From: Solea solea
Lineage: Eukaryota > Chordata > Actinopteri > Pleuronectiformes > Soleidae
NCBI RefSeq assembly: GCF_958295425.1
Contig: NC_081153.1
Location: 1,605,613 to 1,669,612 of the forward strand
Reading direction: 5' to 3'
DNA length: 64,000 nt
The position numbers and the translations under genes are program-made. The notes beneath the pieces are model-generated. The model saw only the letters and a program-made list of their open reading frames with translations, was not told the DNA's origin and did no database searches. The first letter of the stretch is position 1, and the number at the start of each line of letters is the position of its first letter. Shown here in pieces: positions 45,294-58,300 of this stretch.

Positions 45294-45649
45294 CTGGTTT
45301 AAAGGCTAAAGTACAAACTCGAGTAAACACTTTTCTTACCTGGTGACCTGCAGCTCTGCAGTCTGTGCTCCAGCTTCGTTTGTTCACTCAATGATGATCA
45401 GCTTCAAGAGGATTTACAGATCATTTTAACCCTGTCTGTCTGTCTGTCTGTCTGTGTGTCTGTCTGTCTGTCTGTCTGTGTGTCTGTGTGTCTCACACAC
45501 ACACAGTCTTTTTACACAATAACAGATAAAGACAGAGACAGTATATGAACATGAACGTGAGCTTCATCCTCAGGTCGTGTGAGTTAATGAATCCTGTTAA
45601 ACTTTTGTGTCTGTAATCTCACTGTGACACAAGGTCAGAGGTCACAGAG

Positions 45650-45686
<37 letters not shown>

Positions 45687-45715
45687 GTCATAATGCAAGG
45701 AGGCACATCTGTCTG
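43860..45715. other. Intergenic AT-rich DNA with AAT and GTCT repeats
   Basis: Lies between divergent genes. Contains a TA run at about 44346-44362, an AAT repeat (45249-45292) and GTCT repeats (45432-45492). No gene is seen. Confidence 0.5.
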
Positions 45716-45805
45716 TCAACACAGGACATCCACAGGAAGTGGGAATCAAACCCTGGACCTTACATGCTGTGAGGCACCAGTGTTCTCCACTGCACCATCA
45801 CACTT
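45715..45805 (-). mobile_element. Degenerate tRNA-derived SINE-like fragment
   Basis: On the minus strand a GGTGCAGTGGAGAACACTGG (A-box-like) precedes GGGTTTGATTCCCAC (B-box-like) at tRNA-like spacing. It is not a functional tRNA, since the arms are not complementary. Confidence 0.5.
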
Positions 45806-45839
45806 TCATTTAACATGTGAAAAAGTGATTTAAAGGTTT

Positions 45840-46290
45840 AAGGTGTGTGTGTGTGTGTGTGTGTGTGTGGTCACATGGTGTCAGCGTGGGCCAATCAGAG
45901 GCGGCGCTTGTTTTTAATCCTCTCTTCAATCACAGACACAGAAGCAGCAGCAGGGGCGTGCTGACACGACCCGCTTCTCCCCCGGGTCGGCTTTAATGTC
46001 ATTAACAGGTGGAGGACAGAAATACACACACACACACACACACACACACTTCACCCTCCGCCCTCTCTCTCCCTCACTTCCTTTCCTCACCCTCTCACCC
46101 TCTCACCCTCACCCTCTGAGCAGAGCCACACACACAATAACCAGGTCAGCAACTTTTCCTCATGTCACTATTGTTTGTGAAGTGGTGAATGACAGCGTGA
46201 GACACATGTGACCACATGAATGTTTCCCTGGCATCTGGACTTGTGTTTGTGTGTGTGTGTGAGGGTGAGATGTGTGTGTGTGTGTGTGTG
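45840..46290. other. Intergenic DNA with TG/CA repeats
   Basis: TG repeat at 45844-45868, CA repeat at 46025-46048, a CTC-rich patch and further TG repeats at 46246-46292. No gene is seen. Confidence 0.5.
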
Positions 46291-46294
46291 TCCA

Positions 46295-46630
46295 GGTATT
46301 ACTAATGTTGTGGGGACCTAAACCTGTTTACACAGTCACATTATGGGGACTTGTCTTCCCTGTGGGGACAAAAATCAAGTCCCCACAATGTAAATGACTA
46401 CATTTTAAGGTGAAGATATGTTTTAAACTTAGGTTGAGGTTAGGGTTAGGATTAGGATTAGGATTAGGGTTAGGGTTAGCCCAGTAGTAAATGTAGTTAA
46501 GGTTAGAGTAAGTCTCCAGGAAATGAATGTAAGTCAATGCAATGTCCCCTCAACTCATGAATGTCGAGCGTGTGTGTGCGTGTGTGTGTGTGTGTGTGTG
46601 TGGTGTGTGTGTGTGTGTGTGTGTGAATAA
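46295..46630. repeat. GTGGGGAC-type dispersed repeat with TTAGGG-like tract and TG tail
   Basis: Contains GTTGTGGGGACCTAAACCTG, CATTATGGGGACTTGTCTTC and a GGTTAGGGTTAGGATTAGG run (about 46436-46483), ending in a TG repeat (46568-46624). The same order recurs in part at 22500-22690, and inverted at 1-104 plus 3938-3960. Confidence 0.8.
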
Positions 46631-46639
46631 ATGTGACCT

Positions 46640-47695
46640 GTTCTCTGTGTTTATGTTCGGCTCAAAGCAGCAGGAACTTTCCTCTCGTCTGTTGGTTCCA
46701 CGCTGGATTATTTTTGGAGACGTGCAAACGGATATTTGAAGCAGTGAACGTGTGAAACTCACTGTAATGAGTTTCCTCGTCCTTGTGTGTCCAGTGGAGA
46801 CGGCGATCACTCTTGAGTAAGAACGGCTTTAAAAACTTTTCACTGCAAAAAAAAAGAAGCTTCTGTTTGTCATTTTTTGTTTTAATATTGAGACAAAATA
46901 AAAATAATTTTTCAGGATCACAAAATAAATTGCATGTATTTAACAAAGTTAAATACATAAAAACACAAAAACATCAATGTCCTGTTGCTGCTGCTGCTCC
47001 TGCGGGTTCTTCTTATTCATTTTTTTTTTTTAAATTTGAGCCTAATGATTAATATTCCATTGTTTTGTCCATTTAATGTCAGGAAATTACTTTTAAATGT
47101 TTCCAAAACCTAAAAATTATTTGATATGATCTGCTTTGTATTAAGTAAAGAAGTTAAATTCACATATTTCTTACATTTTGTCCAGTTTTTCCTTGTTTTT
47201 AAAGAGTTTAAAGTTTTCTAGACAAACATTTACTAATTCATTGTAAGAATATTTGTCTTATTTCTACCAGTGCTGTTTTTACAGTGTATGCACATGATGA
47301 TACTGAAACTTTAAAAAAAACCAACTGATGTGGTTCAATCAATCGATCTTAATCAGTTATAAATTGGTGACTGATATTTTTAAATACAAATACTACAGTT
47401 CAGCTTCTAATAATAATAATTATAATATATCATGAATTGGTGCCATTTAAATAATGAACTTACAATATGAGAGTAAGTTTCTGGACATTTTTATGACGAT
47501 AAATGAAATAGAAGAATTAAAAAATGTCTCAAATTCAGTAAATATTAATATTATTGTGTAATTTGAGAGATATTTTAAGTAAAACCTTTTCTTCTACCTA
47601 AAATGTTAAAATGGATGACATCTGTCCTCACGTCGTCACGTCGTCCTGGTGAAACATTCAAACTCTGAAACTATCCAGCGTCAACCAAGTCCCCC
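46640..47695. other. Intergenic AT-rich DNA
   Basis: No recognised gene or element. Short ORFs here lack family resemblance. Confidence 0.5.
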
Positions 47696-47704
47696 GTCAC
47701 TGAG

Positions 47705-47731
47705 TCAGCAGCAGCAGCAGATAATCATCAT

Positions 47732-47763
<32 letters not shown>

Positions 47764-47864
47764 GCAAATAATCAGCAGCAGCAGATAATCAGCAGCAGCA
47801 GCAGATAATCATCATCATCATCATCATCAGCAGCAGCAGATAATCAGTAGCAGCAGCAGATAAT

Positions 47865-47898
<34 letters not shown>

Positions 47899-47900
47899 TA

Positions 47901-47931
<31 letters not shown>

Positions 47932-47935
47932 GCAC
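47705..47935. repeat. CAG / ATC / ATAATCAGC compound repeat
   Basis: Blocks of AGCAGC are joined by ATAATC and ATCATC links in a repeated larger pattern. Intergenic. Confidence 0.93.
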
Positions 47936-48150
47936 CTCGTGACTTCACTCTGCACACGTTTACTGTTACATAACATCTGAAAATAGCTTAGCGACTGTGG
48001 CTCTGCTATGCTAAAGGTTTTTTCTTCATGTTGCTTCACTGTGAGAATGAACATGAGTGTAAGTGAGTGAGGAATGTCTCTGGTGATGCATTCTGGGAAA
48101 CAAAAACACCTTATTGTTCTGCAAACTAAACAAATGTAGTTATATGCTAA

Positions 48151-48567
48151 GTTTTACAGTGTAGTGAGATTTAAGGAGTTCAAAAAGACAAAAATGAAAT
48201 CATTAATTCAAAAAACAGCTAAAATATGCTTCTGTACCAAATAATTTCAAATTAATAGTATTTCCTATGTAACTGCAATGTGTAAAAGAAAAGCAAGGTA
48301 AGACTTTTATTGTCACTTGTTGACTCTAGTTTGTTCATTTTATGTCTCTTATTAGTTAATTAAGTGTTAGCTGATTATTTGTTGTCATGATAGCAAATAA
48401 CTGTTGACTTATATACAGAGTCAACAACAGAAAAGTCTTACCTTGCTTTATTTTACTGTTACAGAGGAAATACTACTTTGATTTTGAAATTATTTGGTAT
48501 GGAAGCGTATTTTAGTGCAGTTTTCTCAATTAATTCCTATTTTCTAAGTCTCAATACACTGTAAAAC
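48151..48567. mobile_element. 417-bp foldback (long inverted repeat) element
   Basis: The left arm runs GTTTTACAGTGTAGTGAG, then ACCAAATAATTTCAAATTA, then AGCAAGGTAAGACTTTT. The right arm mirrors it as AAAAGTCTTACCTTGCTTTA, TTTGAAATTATTTGGTATGG and TCAATACACTGTAAAAC. Arms are about 150-165 bases with some mismatches and small gaps, around a spacer of roughly 110-120 bases. There is no ORF. A non-autonomous foldback transposon is likely. Confidence 0.85.
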
Positions 48568-48597
48568 ATCATAATAAATGAAGTTTTAACGACTTCA

Positions 48598-48968
48598 GTC
48601 AGTCATTATCTACCGCTTTATCCTCCACCAGAGGGTCGCGGGGGGTGCTGTGCCAATCTCAGCTACATCGGGCGATAGGCGGGGTACACCCTGGATAGTT
48701 CGCCAGTCCATCGCAGGGCCACACACACAGATAGAGACAAACAAACAACCATTCTCTCTCACACTCACTCCTATGGTCCAATTTACCTAATCCCCACATT
48801 GCATGTTTTTGGACTGTGGGAGGAAGCCGGAGAACCCGGAGAGAACCCACGCACACACGGGGAGAACATGCAAACTCCATGCAGAAAGGCCCTTGTTCCA
48901 ACCGGGGCTTGAACCCGGGTCTTCTCGCTGCAAGGCGAGAGCGCTAACCACTACACCACCGTGTGGCC
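48598..48968 (-). mobile_element. tRNA-derived SINE-like fish repeat
   Basis: Read on the minus strand, the head has GGTGTAGTGGTTAGCGCTCT (A-box region) and GGGTTCAAGCCCCGGTT (B-box GGTTCAAGCCC). It continues with GGAGTTTGCATGTTCTCCCC, GGGTTCTCTCCGGGTTCTCC and CGATGGACTGGCGAACTATC. It ends ATAAAGCGGTAGATAATGAC. This is a very common fish repeat as I remember it. It abuts the foldback element. Confidence 0.8.
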
Positions 48969-48969
48969 C

Positions 48970-49390
48970 TGTTTTAATGAAATATAATATATATGAAAAA
49001 TAATCAATTAACTTTATTCAACTTTTTTCTTTTTTACAGTGTAACAAACTAATTTTCTTTCTCTTTCTTCTTCCCGCTCTCGTGTGCAGGAAGGATTCCT
49101 CCTCCTCCTCCTCCTCCTCCTCTACCTCGTCCCTCTAACTCTGTTTTTCATCATGACTCATTTGTCAGGTTTTCATCAAATCCACTGTTTTTTAATCACT
49201 CTTTTCCTGAAGAGACGACTCATTCTCGTCTTTCCCTGATAAACTCTGTTCTGACAGGTTTTGTTTTTTGGGCACAAACTGAGAACACAGAAACGTTTAC
49301 CTCTCATTTTTGGATTGTTGGAGTTTCACAACTTACACTCGTTTGCTAAAGTCAGACGCAGCCGTCTTAGTCGTTTTCCGCTCTGAGAGA
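48970..49390 (+). promoter_or_regulatory. Upstream region / 5' UTR of cacng6
   Basis: AT-rich stretch then a CTC repeat (49096-49118), followed by about 250 bases before the cacng6 ATG. It is a probable promoter and 5' UTR by position only. Confidence 0.35.
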
Positions 49391-52300
49391 ATGTGGTCGA
49401 CCTTTTTCGTGACCGATGAGGAAGGCCGCACGGTGGTGCCGGGGGCAGGAGGGATGGTGCCGGTACCAGCAGGAGCGAGTCAGGGAGGTTTGACAAGTCT
49501 GATGACCGGACGCACCACGTTCGGAGGGAACAAGCGTCGCAGGACCACGTCCATGGGACACATGAGTGAGGCGCAGGAGGGAAAGGTGACCGGTTTGTGG
49601 CTGTGTCCATGTCTTCAGTTTTCCACTATGGCAAAAATTTTACATAACCGTCACAAAGCTAAAGAGAAAGCTAACGAGCCAAACCCCCGAAACACCCATA
49701 AAAAACTCTTAGAGCAGCTGTTGTACCTCAAAAGCTGTAATAAACAGCCCTCTACCATTCCCCTTAACCTTCTAAAAGGTCATATAGAACATTTCTGTTC
49801 TAGATCAAAAACGACAGAACTTCCTCAGTCACATTTACAGCCTCATCATACCCCTTTAAACCTTCTAAAATGACGCCCAGAACCTTGTTGTTGATCACTT
49901 AACCTTCAAAAACAACCGCAGAACCCTCCTTATCTAAATACACCTCAAGAACCTTTAAACCTTTAAAAATTCTACACCAACAATATGTATAGTAGCAGCT
50001 CCTCAGTGACCATGGCAGCCTCCTAATGTTACATTACATTACATTACATTACATTACATGTCATTTAGCAGACGCTTTTATCCAAAGCGACATACAATAA
50101 GTGCATTTAAACATTTGGGTACAAATAAGAGCTAGAAGTAAGAAAGAGTTTCTTACTTCAAGTGCTAGTCATAAGTGTGATGTATAAGCAAGTTTTTTTT
50201 TGTTTTTTTTGTTTTGTCGTCTTAGTCAAGGTAGAATTGGAAGAAGTGTGTTTTTAGTCGGCGGTGGAAGATGTGGAGGCTTTCCGCTGTCCGGATGTTG
50301 ATGGGGAGCTCGTTCCACCATTTGGGAGCTAGGACAGTGAACAGTCTCGAGTTCTGTGAATGCCTCTGCGATCCTCTCAGTGAGGGGGCAGTGAGCCGGT
50401 TTGCCGATGCAGAGCGGAGTGGGCGGGCTGGGGTGTAGGTTTTGATCATGTCCTGGATGTAGGCTGGACCGGATCCGTTTGTAGCATGGAACGCAAGCAC
50501 TAGAGTCTCGGATGCGAGCACCTACAGGAAGCCAGTGAAGGGAGCGGAGGAGCGGTGTAGTGTGGGAGAATTTTGGTAAGTTGAAGACCAGTCGAGCTGT
50601 TGCATTCTGGATGAGTTGCAGAGGTCGTATGGCACACGCAGGGAGACCAGCCAGGAAGGAGTTGCAGTAATCCAAGCGTGAGATGACAAGAGCCTGGACC
50701 AGAACCTGTGCCGCCTTCTGGGTTAGAAGAGGCCGTATCCTTCTGATGTTGTGCAACATGTATCTGCAAGATCGAGCTGTTGCAGCAATGTTGGCAGCGA
50801 GGGAGAGATGGTCATCAAGTGTCACACCCAGGTTCTTTGCGGTATGAGAAGGAGTTACCACAGAGTTGTCGAGGGTGATGGTCAGGTCTGTGGTGGGAGA
50901 GCCCTTTCCTGGGAGAAAAAGAAACTCAGTCTTGTCGAGATTGAGTTTCAGGTGATGGTCAGACATCCACTGAGAGATGTCGGTCAGACAAGCGGAGATC
51001 CGTTCTGCTACATGTGTGTCGGAGCTGGGAAAAGAGAGGATGAGTTGGGTGTCATCGGTGTAGCTGTGATAGGAAAAACCATGAGAGAGAATAACAGAAC
51101 CAAGAGAGTTGGTGTATAGAGAGAAGAGGAGAGGGCCCAAGACAGAACCCTGAGGGACCCCAGTAGCTAGAGGACAGGGTTCCGACACGGATCCTCTCCA
51201 GGTTACTCTGTATGTTCGGTTTTGAAGATAGGACGAGAGTAGGGTAAGTGCAGAGCCTGAGACACCTAGTTCTTGAAGGGAGGAAATAAGGATCTGGTGG
51301 TTAACTGTGTCAAACGCTGCAGAAAGGTCCAAGAGGATGAGCACAGAGGAGAGAGAGGCAGCCCTGGCAGTGTGGAGTTGCTCAGTGACAGCAAGAAGTG
51401 CAGTTTCAGTCGAGTGACCTGCTTTAAAACCAGACTGAAGATGATCAAGAAGGTTGTTCCGATGAAGGTAGGAGGAGAGTTGATTAAAGATAGCACGCTC
51501 CAGAGTTTTGGAGAGAAAAGGAAGAAGAGAGACAAGCATGTAGTTATTTACTTCAGACGGGTCAAGGGTGGGTTTTTTAAGGAGGGGGGTCACTCTGGCC
51601 TCTTTAAGAGAGTCTGGAAAGCAACCAGATGATAGAGATGTGTTAATGAGGTGGGTGAGGAAAGGAATAAGATCAGAAGCAATTGACTGAAGAAGGTGAG
51701 AGGGGCTAGGGTCAAGGGGGCAGGAGGTGGGGCGGGCAGAGGTTATTAGGGAAAGAACTTGATCATGAGATAGAGGGGTGAAAAAGGATAGAGAAGGAGC
51801 TGAATTTGTGGTTGGTAGAGTGGTGAGATCAGGAGTTGGGGTTGAGAAAGAAGAGCGAATTTCATCGACTTTTTTGTGAAGTATTTGACAAAGTGAATTG
51901 GTAGAAGGGAGGAGGGAGGAGGGGGAGTGGGGGGGTCAAGGAGGTTAGAGAAGATCGAGAAAAGTTTTTTGGGGTTAGGGGTTACTCTAAGCCTTCTAAT
52001 ATTACATTTAGAACCTTGTCGTTTAACAATTCATCTTCAAAAACAACCATGGAACCCTCTCAATGACTTATACATATCAAATGACCTCTAGAACCTTTTT
52101 GTTGACCTCTAAACCTTCGCAAACAACAGTACCCATAGTAAAGGTTCCTCAAAGACCATGGCAGCCTCCTAATCTTACTCTTAGCCTTTGAAAATGACAT
52201 CTAGAACCTTTTTGTTGTCCTCTACACCTTCAAAAACAATAGTACATACAGTAGAAGCTCCTCAGTGACCACTGCAGCCTCCAAAACATTCACCTGAGCC

Positions 52301-55300
52301 TTCTAAAATGATATCTACAATCTCTTTGTTGACCTCTTCACCTCCAAAAACAACACTCACTGACCACTGCAACATTTAAATCCTGCAACATGTTCTGTCA
52401 CCAGATCAAGTTGGCGTTCTTCGTGGCCATCGTGGGCGTGGTCCTCACGGTGCTCGGTGTGGGCACGGAGTTCTGGGTGGAGCTGGCACCGTCCAAGAGT
52501 TTTTACAACAACCAGGTGAAACATCACGTGTGACTTCACACACAAACTCTGCTCTTTAGGCAAAGAAGCAGCTAATGTGGCTAAGTCCTTCCCTGATGGT
52601 GTGTGTGTGTGTGTGTGTGTGTGCTCTATTAGCCATGTTACTAGCTTGTTAGTGAACATGTGGTACAACTTTAGATTCACATTCAGCTCATAAATGTGTT
52701 CAAGTTTGTCTGAAACTCTCAAGTCTGGTCAATGCCGATGAACACATGAACCCAGACATGTTCTTAAATCAACATTTCATTGTACAACGGTCATAAATAC
52801 AAATAAACTGTGTAGTTAGCGCTGACGATAGCTTCACGTTTGACTTACAATTACAAAGCAGCTGTTTTTAAGTCACTTTTCAAAAGGTTTTAAGTAGTGA
52901 TGTGACGTTCCGTATCGAGGCTTCGAAGCGTGTGCCGAGTAGGGGAGGGGGCGTTTCCACGATGCGCGTATTCGAGGCTTGCTTCATTTAGGGGAGGAGC
53001 CAAAAATTATGACGTCCGAAGCCTCGCTGCCAGGCTGTACCACGTGATTGCTTCGTGAAGTGGTTCAGATTTTGCTGCGAGGTTTTACAGCTATATAGAC
53101 CCCTATATAGGCTCCATTCAAAATGTGGGTTTTTGAAGGAGAGTTGTGGTCAGTTGAGAGTTTGGATAGAGTTTGGATAGTTTGGAGAGTTTGGATAGAG
53201 TTTGGATAGTTTTGAGAGTTTGGATAGAGTTTGGATAGTTTGGATACTAGAGTTTGGATAGCGTTTATATAGTTTGGAGATAGTTTGGAGAGTTTAGGGA
53301 GAGAGAGAGCGATTTAGGAGAGTGAGGAAAGTAGGATAGGTGATATAGGATGGAGCCAGCGAGGCTCATCATTGTCCAAGTTACACAAGCATAATCTGTG
53401 CCCTTTTCCTAGTTCCACAAGCACTTTCACTGTCCTCTGCCTGATTACGCCCATGCCATTTTCAGAAAGACATTGCACAACCTGCCATATTATGATATTA
53501 CCATTTTGGGAAGATTTACACACACAGAATACATTCAAAAAATGTATTAAACACATATGTACAGAAATTATTTGGTCATACATTTTTTGTAATTCATAGT
53601 CATTTCTAACAGACACAAAAATTCAATTCATCACACATTATGTGGTTCAGATACAGCTGCCTGTGATTATACACTTGGCCAGTAGGTGGTTTCGTGTGCA
53701 CATGAAGCTTCGAGAAATGAACCCTTTCTCGAACCAATTGGCTCAAGTGGTTCAATGCCTCATGAGGCTACATCTCACCATCACTAGTTATAAGTCAGAT
53801 CATTCGCAGCAGATCGTCTGAAACATGAGTGACTTTAAATCGACTTACTGCGTTTTCTGCTACGATGCTTCATTCAAATGTTTGTCAAACAGGAAGAAGC
53901 AAACAGGAAGTACATTTATACAGGAAGTGACCTGAAAGAGGACGTGGAGAAATGGGAAGTGACATCATCACTTGATTTTAAAGAGAAAGAAAATAAATAA
54001 ATTATTGTTGGATATTATACAATCTAGTTTTTGTAGCTCATGACGGTCATTGAAGATCAACTTTAACAATTTGTTTTCTATATCTTTATGGATGTATTTT
54101 TACATATTACATATATTATATTAATAATATTATATTATATATATATGCATGTAGGCAGTCCAGAAAAAAATGCATCTTCAAATTACTTTACTGTGTGAAA
54201 ATATTGTATCAAAGCTAACTTCTTTTATTTTTGAATCCCTGTGTTTCAGACCTGTCTGACGGCTCATTATGGTCTGTGGAAAGGCTGCACCAAGACCTTG
54301 TGGGTGACTGATATCGACCCAGAGAGACTGAGCTGTGGACCCGCTGAGCTGCCCGGAGGTGATTCAGACCCACACATGCATCCACACGTAGAAAAAACAA
54401 CAACAATCCTGTTCACACACAAGTTCTTCTTCTTCTTCTTCTTCTTCTTCTTCTTCTATGTGCACATAGAAACGCAAAACCCCACTGTTACAACATGCCA
54501 AGCCAACAGGGGGCAATATAACCATAACCATAACTGCTTGTTTGTCAATCTAAAATGGTACACGCCACAGGAGAGGAGGAGTTTTATTTGGACGGATAAT
54601 TGAGAGTCAGATAAAAACATGGATGTAAACATATATGATAATATGATAATAATGCTCTGTATACTGCGTGTACGACGGATTTACTGTATATGAAATATGA
54701 CAGATGTGACATTTACAGTTAAAATAGCAGCCATACTGTAATCCTATGTTGTTATCGTTTCGCTGACTTTCAGAATTGGAAATCCGACCTGAAGGGGGCG
54801 TTCCAGTTAAAAGTTACGATTAGGAAATCGGAAATTCCAACTTATGACAACAACAGGGTTTACAAATAAACGCATCAAACAAAAAAACGGAACCAGTTTT
54901 GTGTTTTTAGCGAGGATGACGAATGTATCCAGAGCATTTTCAAACGTAATGGTGTGGATTCATCGCCGGGTTTGTGATGACTGTGTTTGTGTGAGCGGAT
55001 GATTGACTGCACAGGTTTGAAGGATGGAGTTATGAATGAGCCTCATAACTTATGAATGAGTTATGAGTGAGCTCTGACTCTGTGCTCAGACAGATGATGC
55101 TTGTCTGCTTATTTGACGAATGCCCGCATGACTCACGGCCTGAGTCACTGTCACAGACCTTTTGGGTCAAGTACAAAGATGCATCATTGGGTTTTGGGGG
55201 AATCCTGAGCTTCCTCTGGTTTGACCGAGTGATGAAAAACCACTGTAATCCAGATCTGCAGCTGCTACGACATCATTATCCAGGTTTTTGTGGAGGTTTG

Positions 55301-58300
55301 TGCGCTGCTCACAGATGAAGTACATGCTGTGTGTTGTGGACGTTTTACTTTCGGCTTGATTTGGTCAAATGTGAACAAAGATCAGAGATAAAAAGCAGCG
55401 TCTCTTCTCTTTTCCATGACTCACCTGTATCAACTCCCACTTTTGAAGACTGACTCATAAACAGCAGAACAGACAGAGAGAAAACACAGACTCCTCACAG
55501 AGTCTACTTTTACAGGGTTACTGGTTTAGTGGGTAATTAGGTTGTTGTTGTTTCATCGTGGGACTTTGTGAACACAGACTGTAACTGAAGGCACTTTTTT
55601 ATGAATGAACAAAAGCAACGACATCGACCAACGTGTGAAATATTCACCCAGTGAATCCTCACTGTCTTCACTACACTGTAAAATAACTCTCTGTAAAATG
55701 ACTTTGTACTAAATACTGTTTACACAGTAGTTCCTGCATCATTTTACACTAAATCACTGTGAAAATCATCATTGCTAACTGATAATGAAGCTAATAAAGT
55801 TGCTAACTTGCATCACAGCTAACTAGTGTGGTTGATGACTTGCTAGCTTGAGTTGAAGCTGATAGCCTAGCTGATAAAGTTACTAACTTGGATTGCAGCT
55901 GATGACGTAGTTTATGTGTGTTGCTAACTTGCATCACATCTGAAGATGAAGCTGATGTTTTGCTATCTAGAATTGGAGCTGATGATGTAGCTAATGTGCG
56001 TTGCTAACTTGCGCTGCAGGTAACTTGCGCTGTAGCTGATGACTCACTAGCTTGAGTTGGAGCTGATGACGTAGCTGATAACATAGCTAATGTGCGTTGC
56101 TAACTTGTGTCCAAGCTGACATAGCTAATGTGCATTGCTAACTTGGGCAACAGCTACCTTTGTGTTGTAGCTGATGACATAGCTAATAAAGTTGCTAACT
56201 TTCGTCCAAGCTGATGACGTAGCTAGCTTGAGTTGGATCTCATAACTTAGCTGATGACATGGCTAATAAAGTTGATAACTTGTGTCCAGGCTGTAGCTAA
56301 TGTGCACTGCTAACTTGCTTCACAGTTAACTTGAGCTGGAACTGATGATGTAAATGATAAAGTTGGTAACTTGCCTCCAAGCTGATGACGTAGCTAATGT
56401 GTTGCTAACTTGGGTCACAGTTGATAAGCATTGTATCTGATGACTTGCTAGCTTGAGTTGGAGCTGATAATGTACCTGATAAAGTTGCTAACTTGTGTTG
56501 CAGCTGATGGTGTAGCTGTGTTGATAACTCACATGTGATGTAGCTGAGGTTTTTCTAGCTTGAGTTGGAGCTTATAACTTCACTGGGGACATAGCCAATT
56601 ACGTTGCTAACTTGCTGCTAACTTGTGACCTGCCTTGTCATCTGAGATTTAACATTGTACTATTTCTTTCTCAATGTCTTTACCAAGTTTATTTATTTAT
56701 ATTCATCTTCTAATGACTGAAATGTCCCGGTCAGTAGGTGGCGTTACACACATGTAAAAACAGATTGTTTAGAGTCGTACGGCAGCACAGAGGCTTTGAT
56801 CGCACTTTATCAAGACTGATGTTCTGATGCTCAGACTGAGGCGTCACGTTCTCTGTGACGATCAAACTTTAATCACTGTAACACAAGCAAGAAGACGGTG
56901 GAATATTAATGAATTCATTTCACGGGAAAGCGTCGGATTGTCACCTTCAGCTCGTCGTTGACGTTCACGCGTGATTATAGTTGATGGAGAATAATTGAGA
57001 CGAGTTCTGAGGCTCGGAGAGAAGCGGCTCCTGGAATTTCAACAATTATAATAATAAAGAGAGCAGAGAGAACCAGGGGATGTCTTAAGAACATGTTCCA
57101 GCTTTATCTCACTGTGAGACAGACTTTTCCAACAGGAAACTCAAGTGTGTAAACCACTCACTCTCCCACACCAAAGCCCAGAGAGAAACTCAGTGATTTT
57201 AGCTCACAGGGACACAGGAGCAGCTGGTCTTCTACTGCCTCGTGTGGTCACTTTGTGTCACTGATGTTAATCTGAACAAAGTGCCAAAGTCAAAATGGCA
57301 AAGTGACAAAATAAGACCTTAGTGATGGAGACAGCAGTGGATCAACAACTCCTGTGTCCCTGTGAGCTAAAATCACTGAGTTTCTCTATGGGCTTTGGTG
57401 TGGGAGAGTGAGTGGTTTAGAAGTAGACACAAATGGAGGCTGTTTACTGGTTGTTCAATAAAATCCCAGCATTCTTAGATTCTTAGTATTCTTAAATAAA
57501 ACCAAAAGCTGTAGAAGCTAAAACAAGTGACTTAAATCAACCTTTTTGTTTTTTAGCCCATGAGAACATTTCTAAACTCACTGTTGGAGATGATAATGAG
57601 ATGATAATCTCCAGCTAAAACCAGGTGACCTGATGATGTTTGTGTCTCTCTTCTTCCTCGTCTTCTTCTTCTTCTTCTTCCTCCTCGTCTTCTCACAGAA
57701 TCTAACTGCACCTACTTCAAGTTTTTCACCACAGGGGAAAACGCTGTGATGTTCCAGAAGACGACGCAGAAGAGTGAGTCATTCACCTCGTTGTCCCCGC
57801 CTCCTTTTTCTTCAAACCCTCTCTGCCCCTCCGTCTGTCCGTCTGTCCGTCTGTCTTTGTCCCACGTCTCATCCTTACCTCCCCCCACCCCCATTGTCTG
57901 CTCGGCTGAGTGTTTCAAATCTAATCCTCCCACGCTGCGTTTGAAGTGCCGTCAAACCTCTCATTTTCACTGGCAGAGACATAATGTATCATCGAGATCA
58001 CACAGAAGTGAACGACAGTGTCATCGACGCTGTGTCCACATTTAATAAACACAGACGCGAGGACATGAAATCATCTGTGAGGACTGAGATTTTCGGACAT
58101 TTTCAGCGAAGATTAAAGATCATGGAATCACTAGCATCTGCCTCTCAAATGTGTTTCACTGAACGCACCTTCATTCTGGCGTCTTAAAGGGTTAGTGCAG
58201 GTTTTGCAGGTGAAGTGTAAACACAAGTTTTAGCCACTTTACAAAAGACAAAGTGAATAAAATCTACGTCAGTTTAAGTCTATGATATCTAAAGAACACG

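Noticed and set aside
48880..48968. tRNA gene on the minus strand
   Set aside because: A- and B-box-like motifs are present but they head a long SINE-like repeat, and no cloverleaf arms can be drawn.
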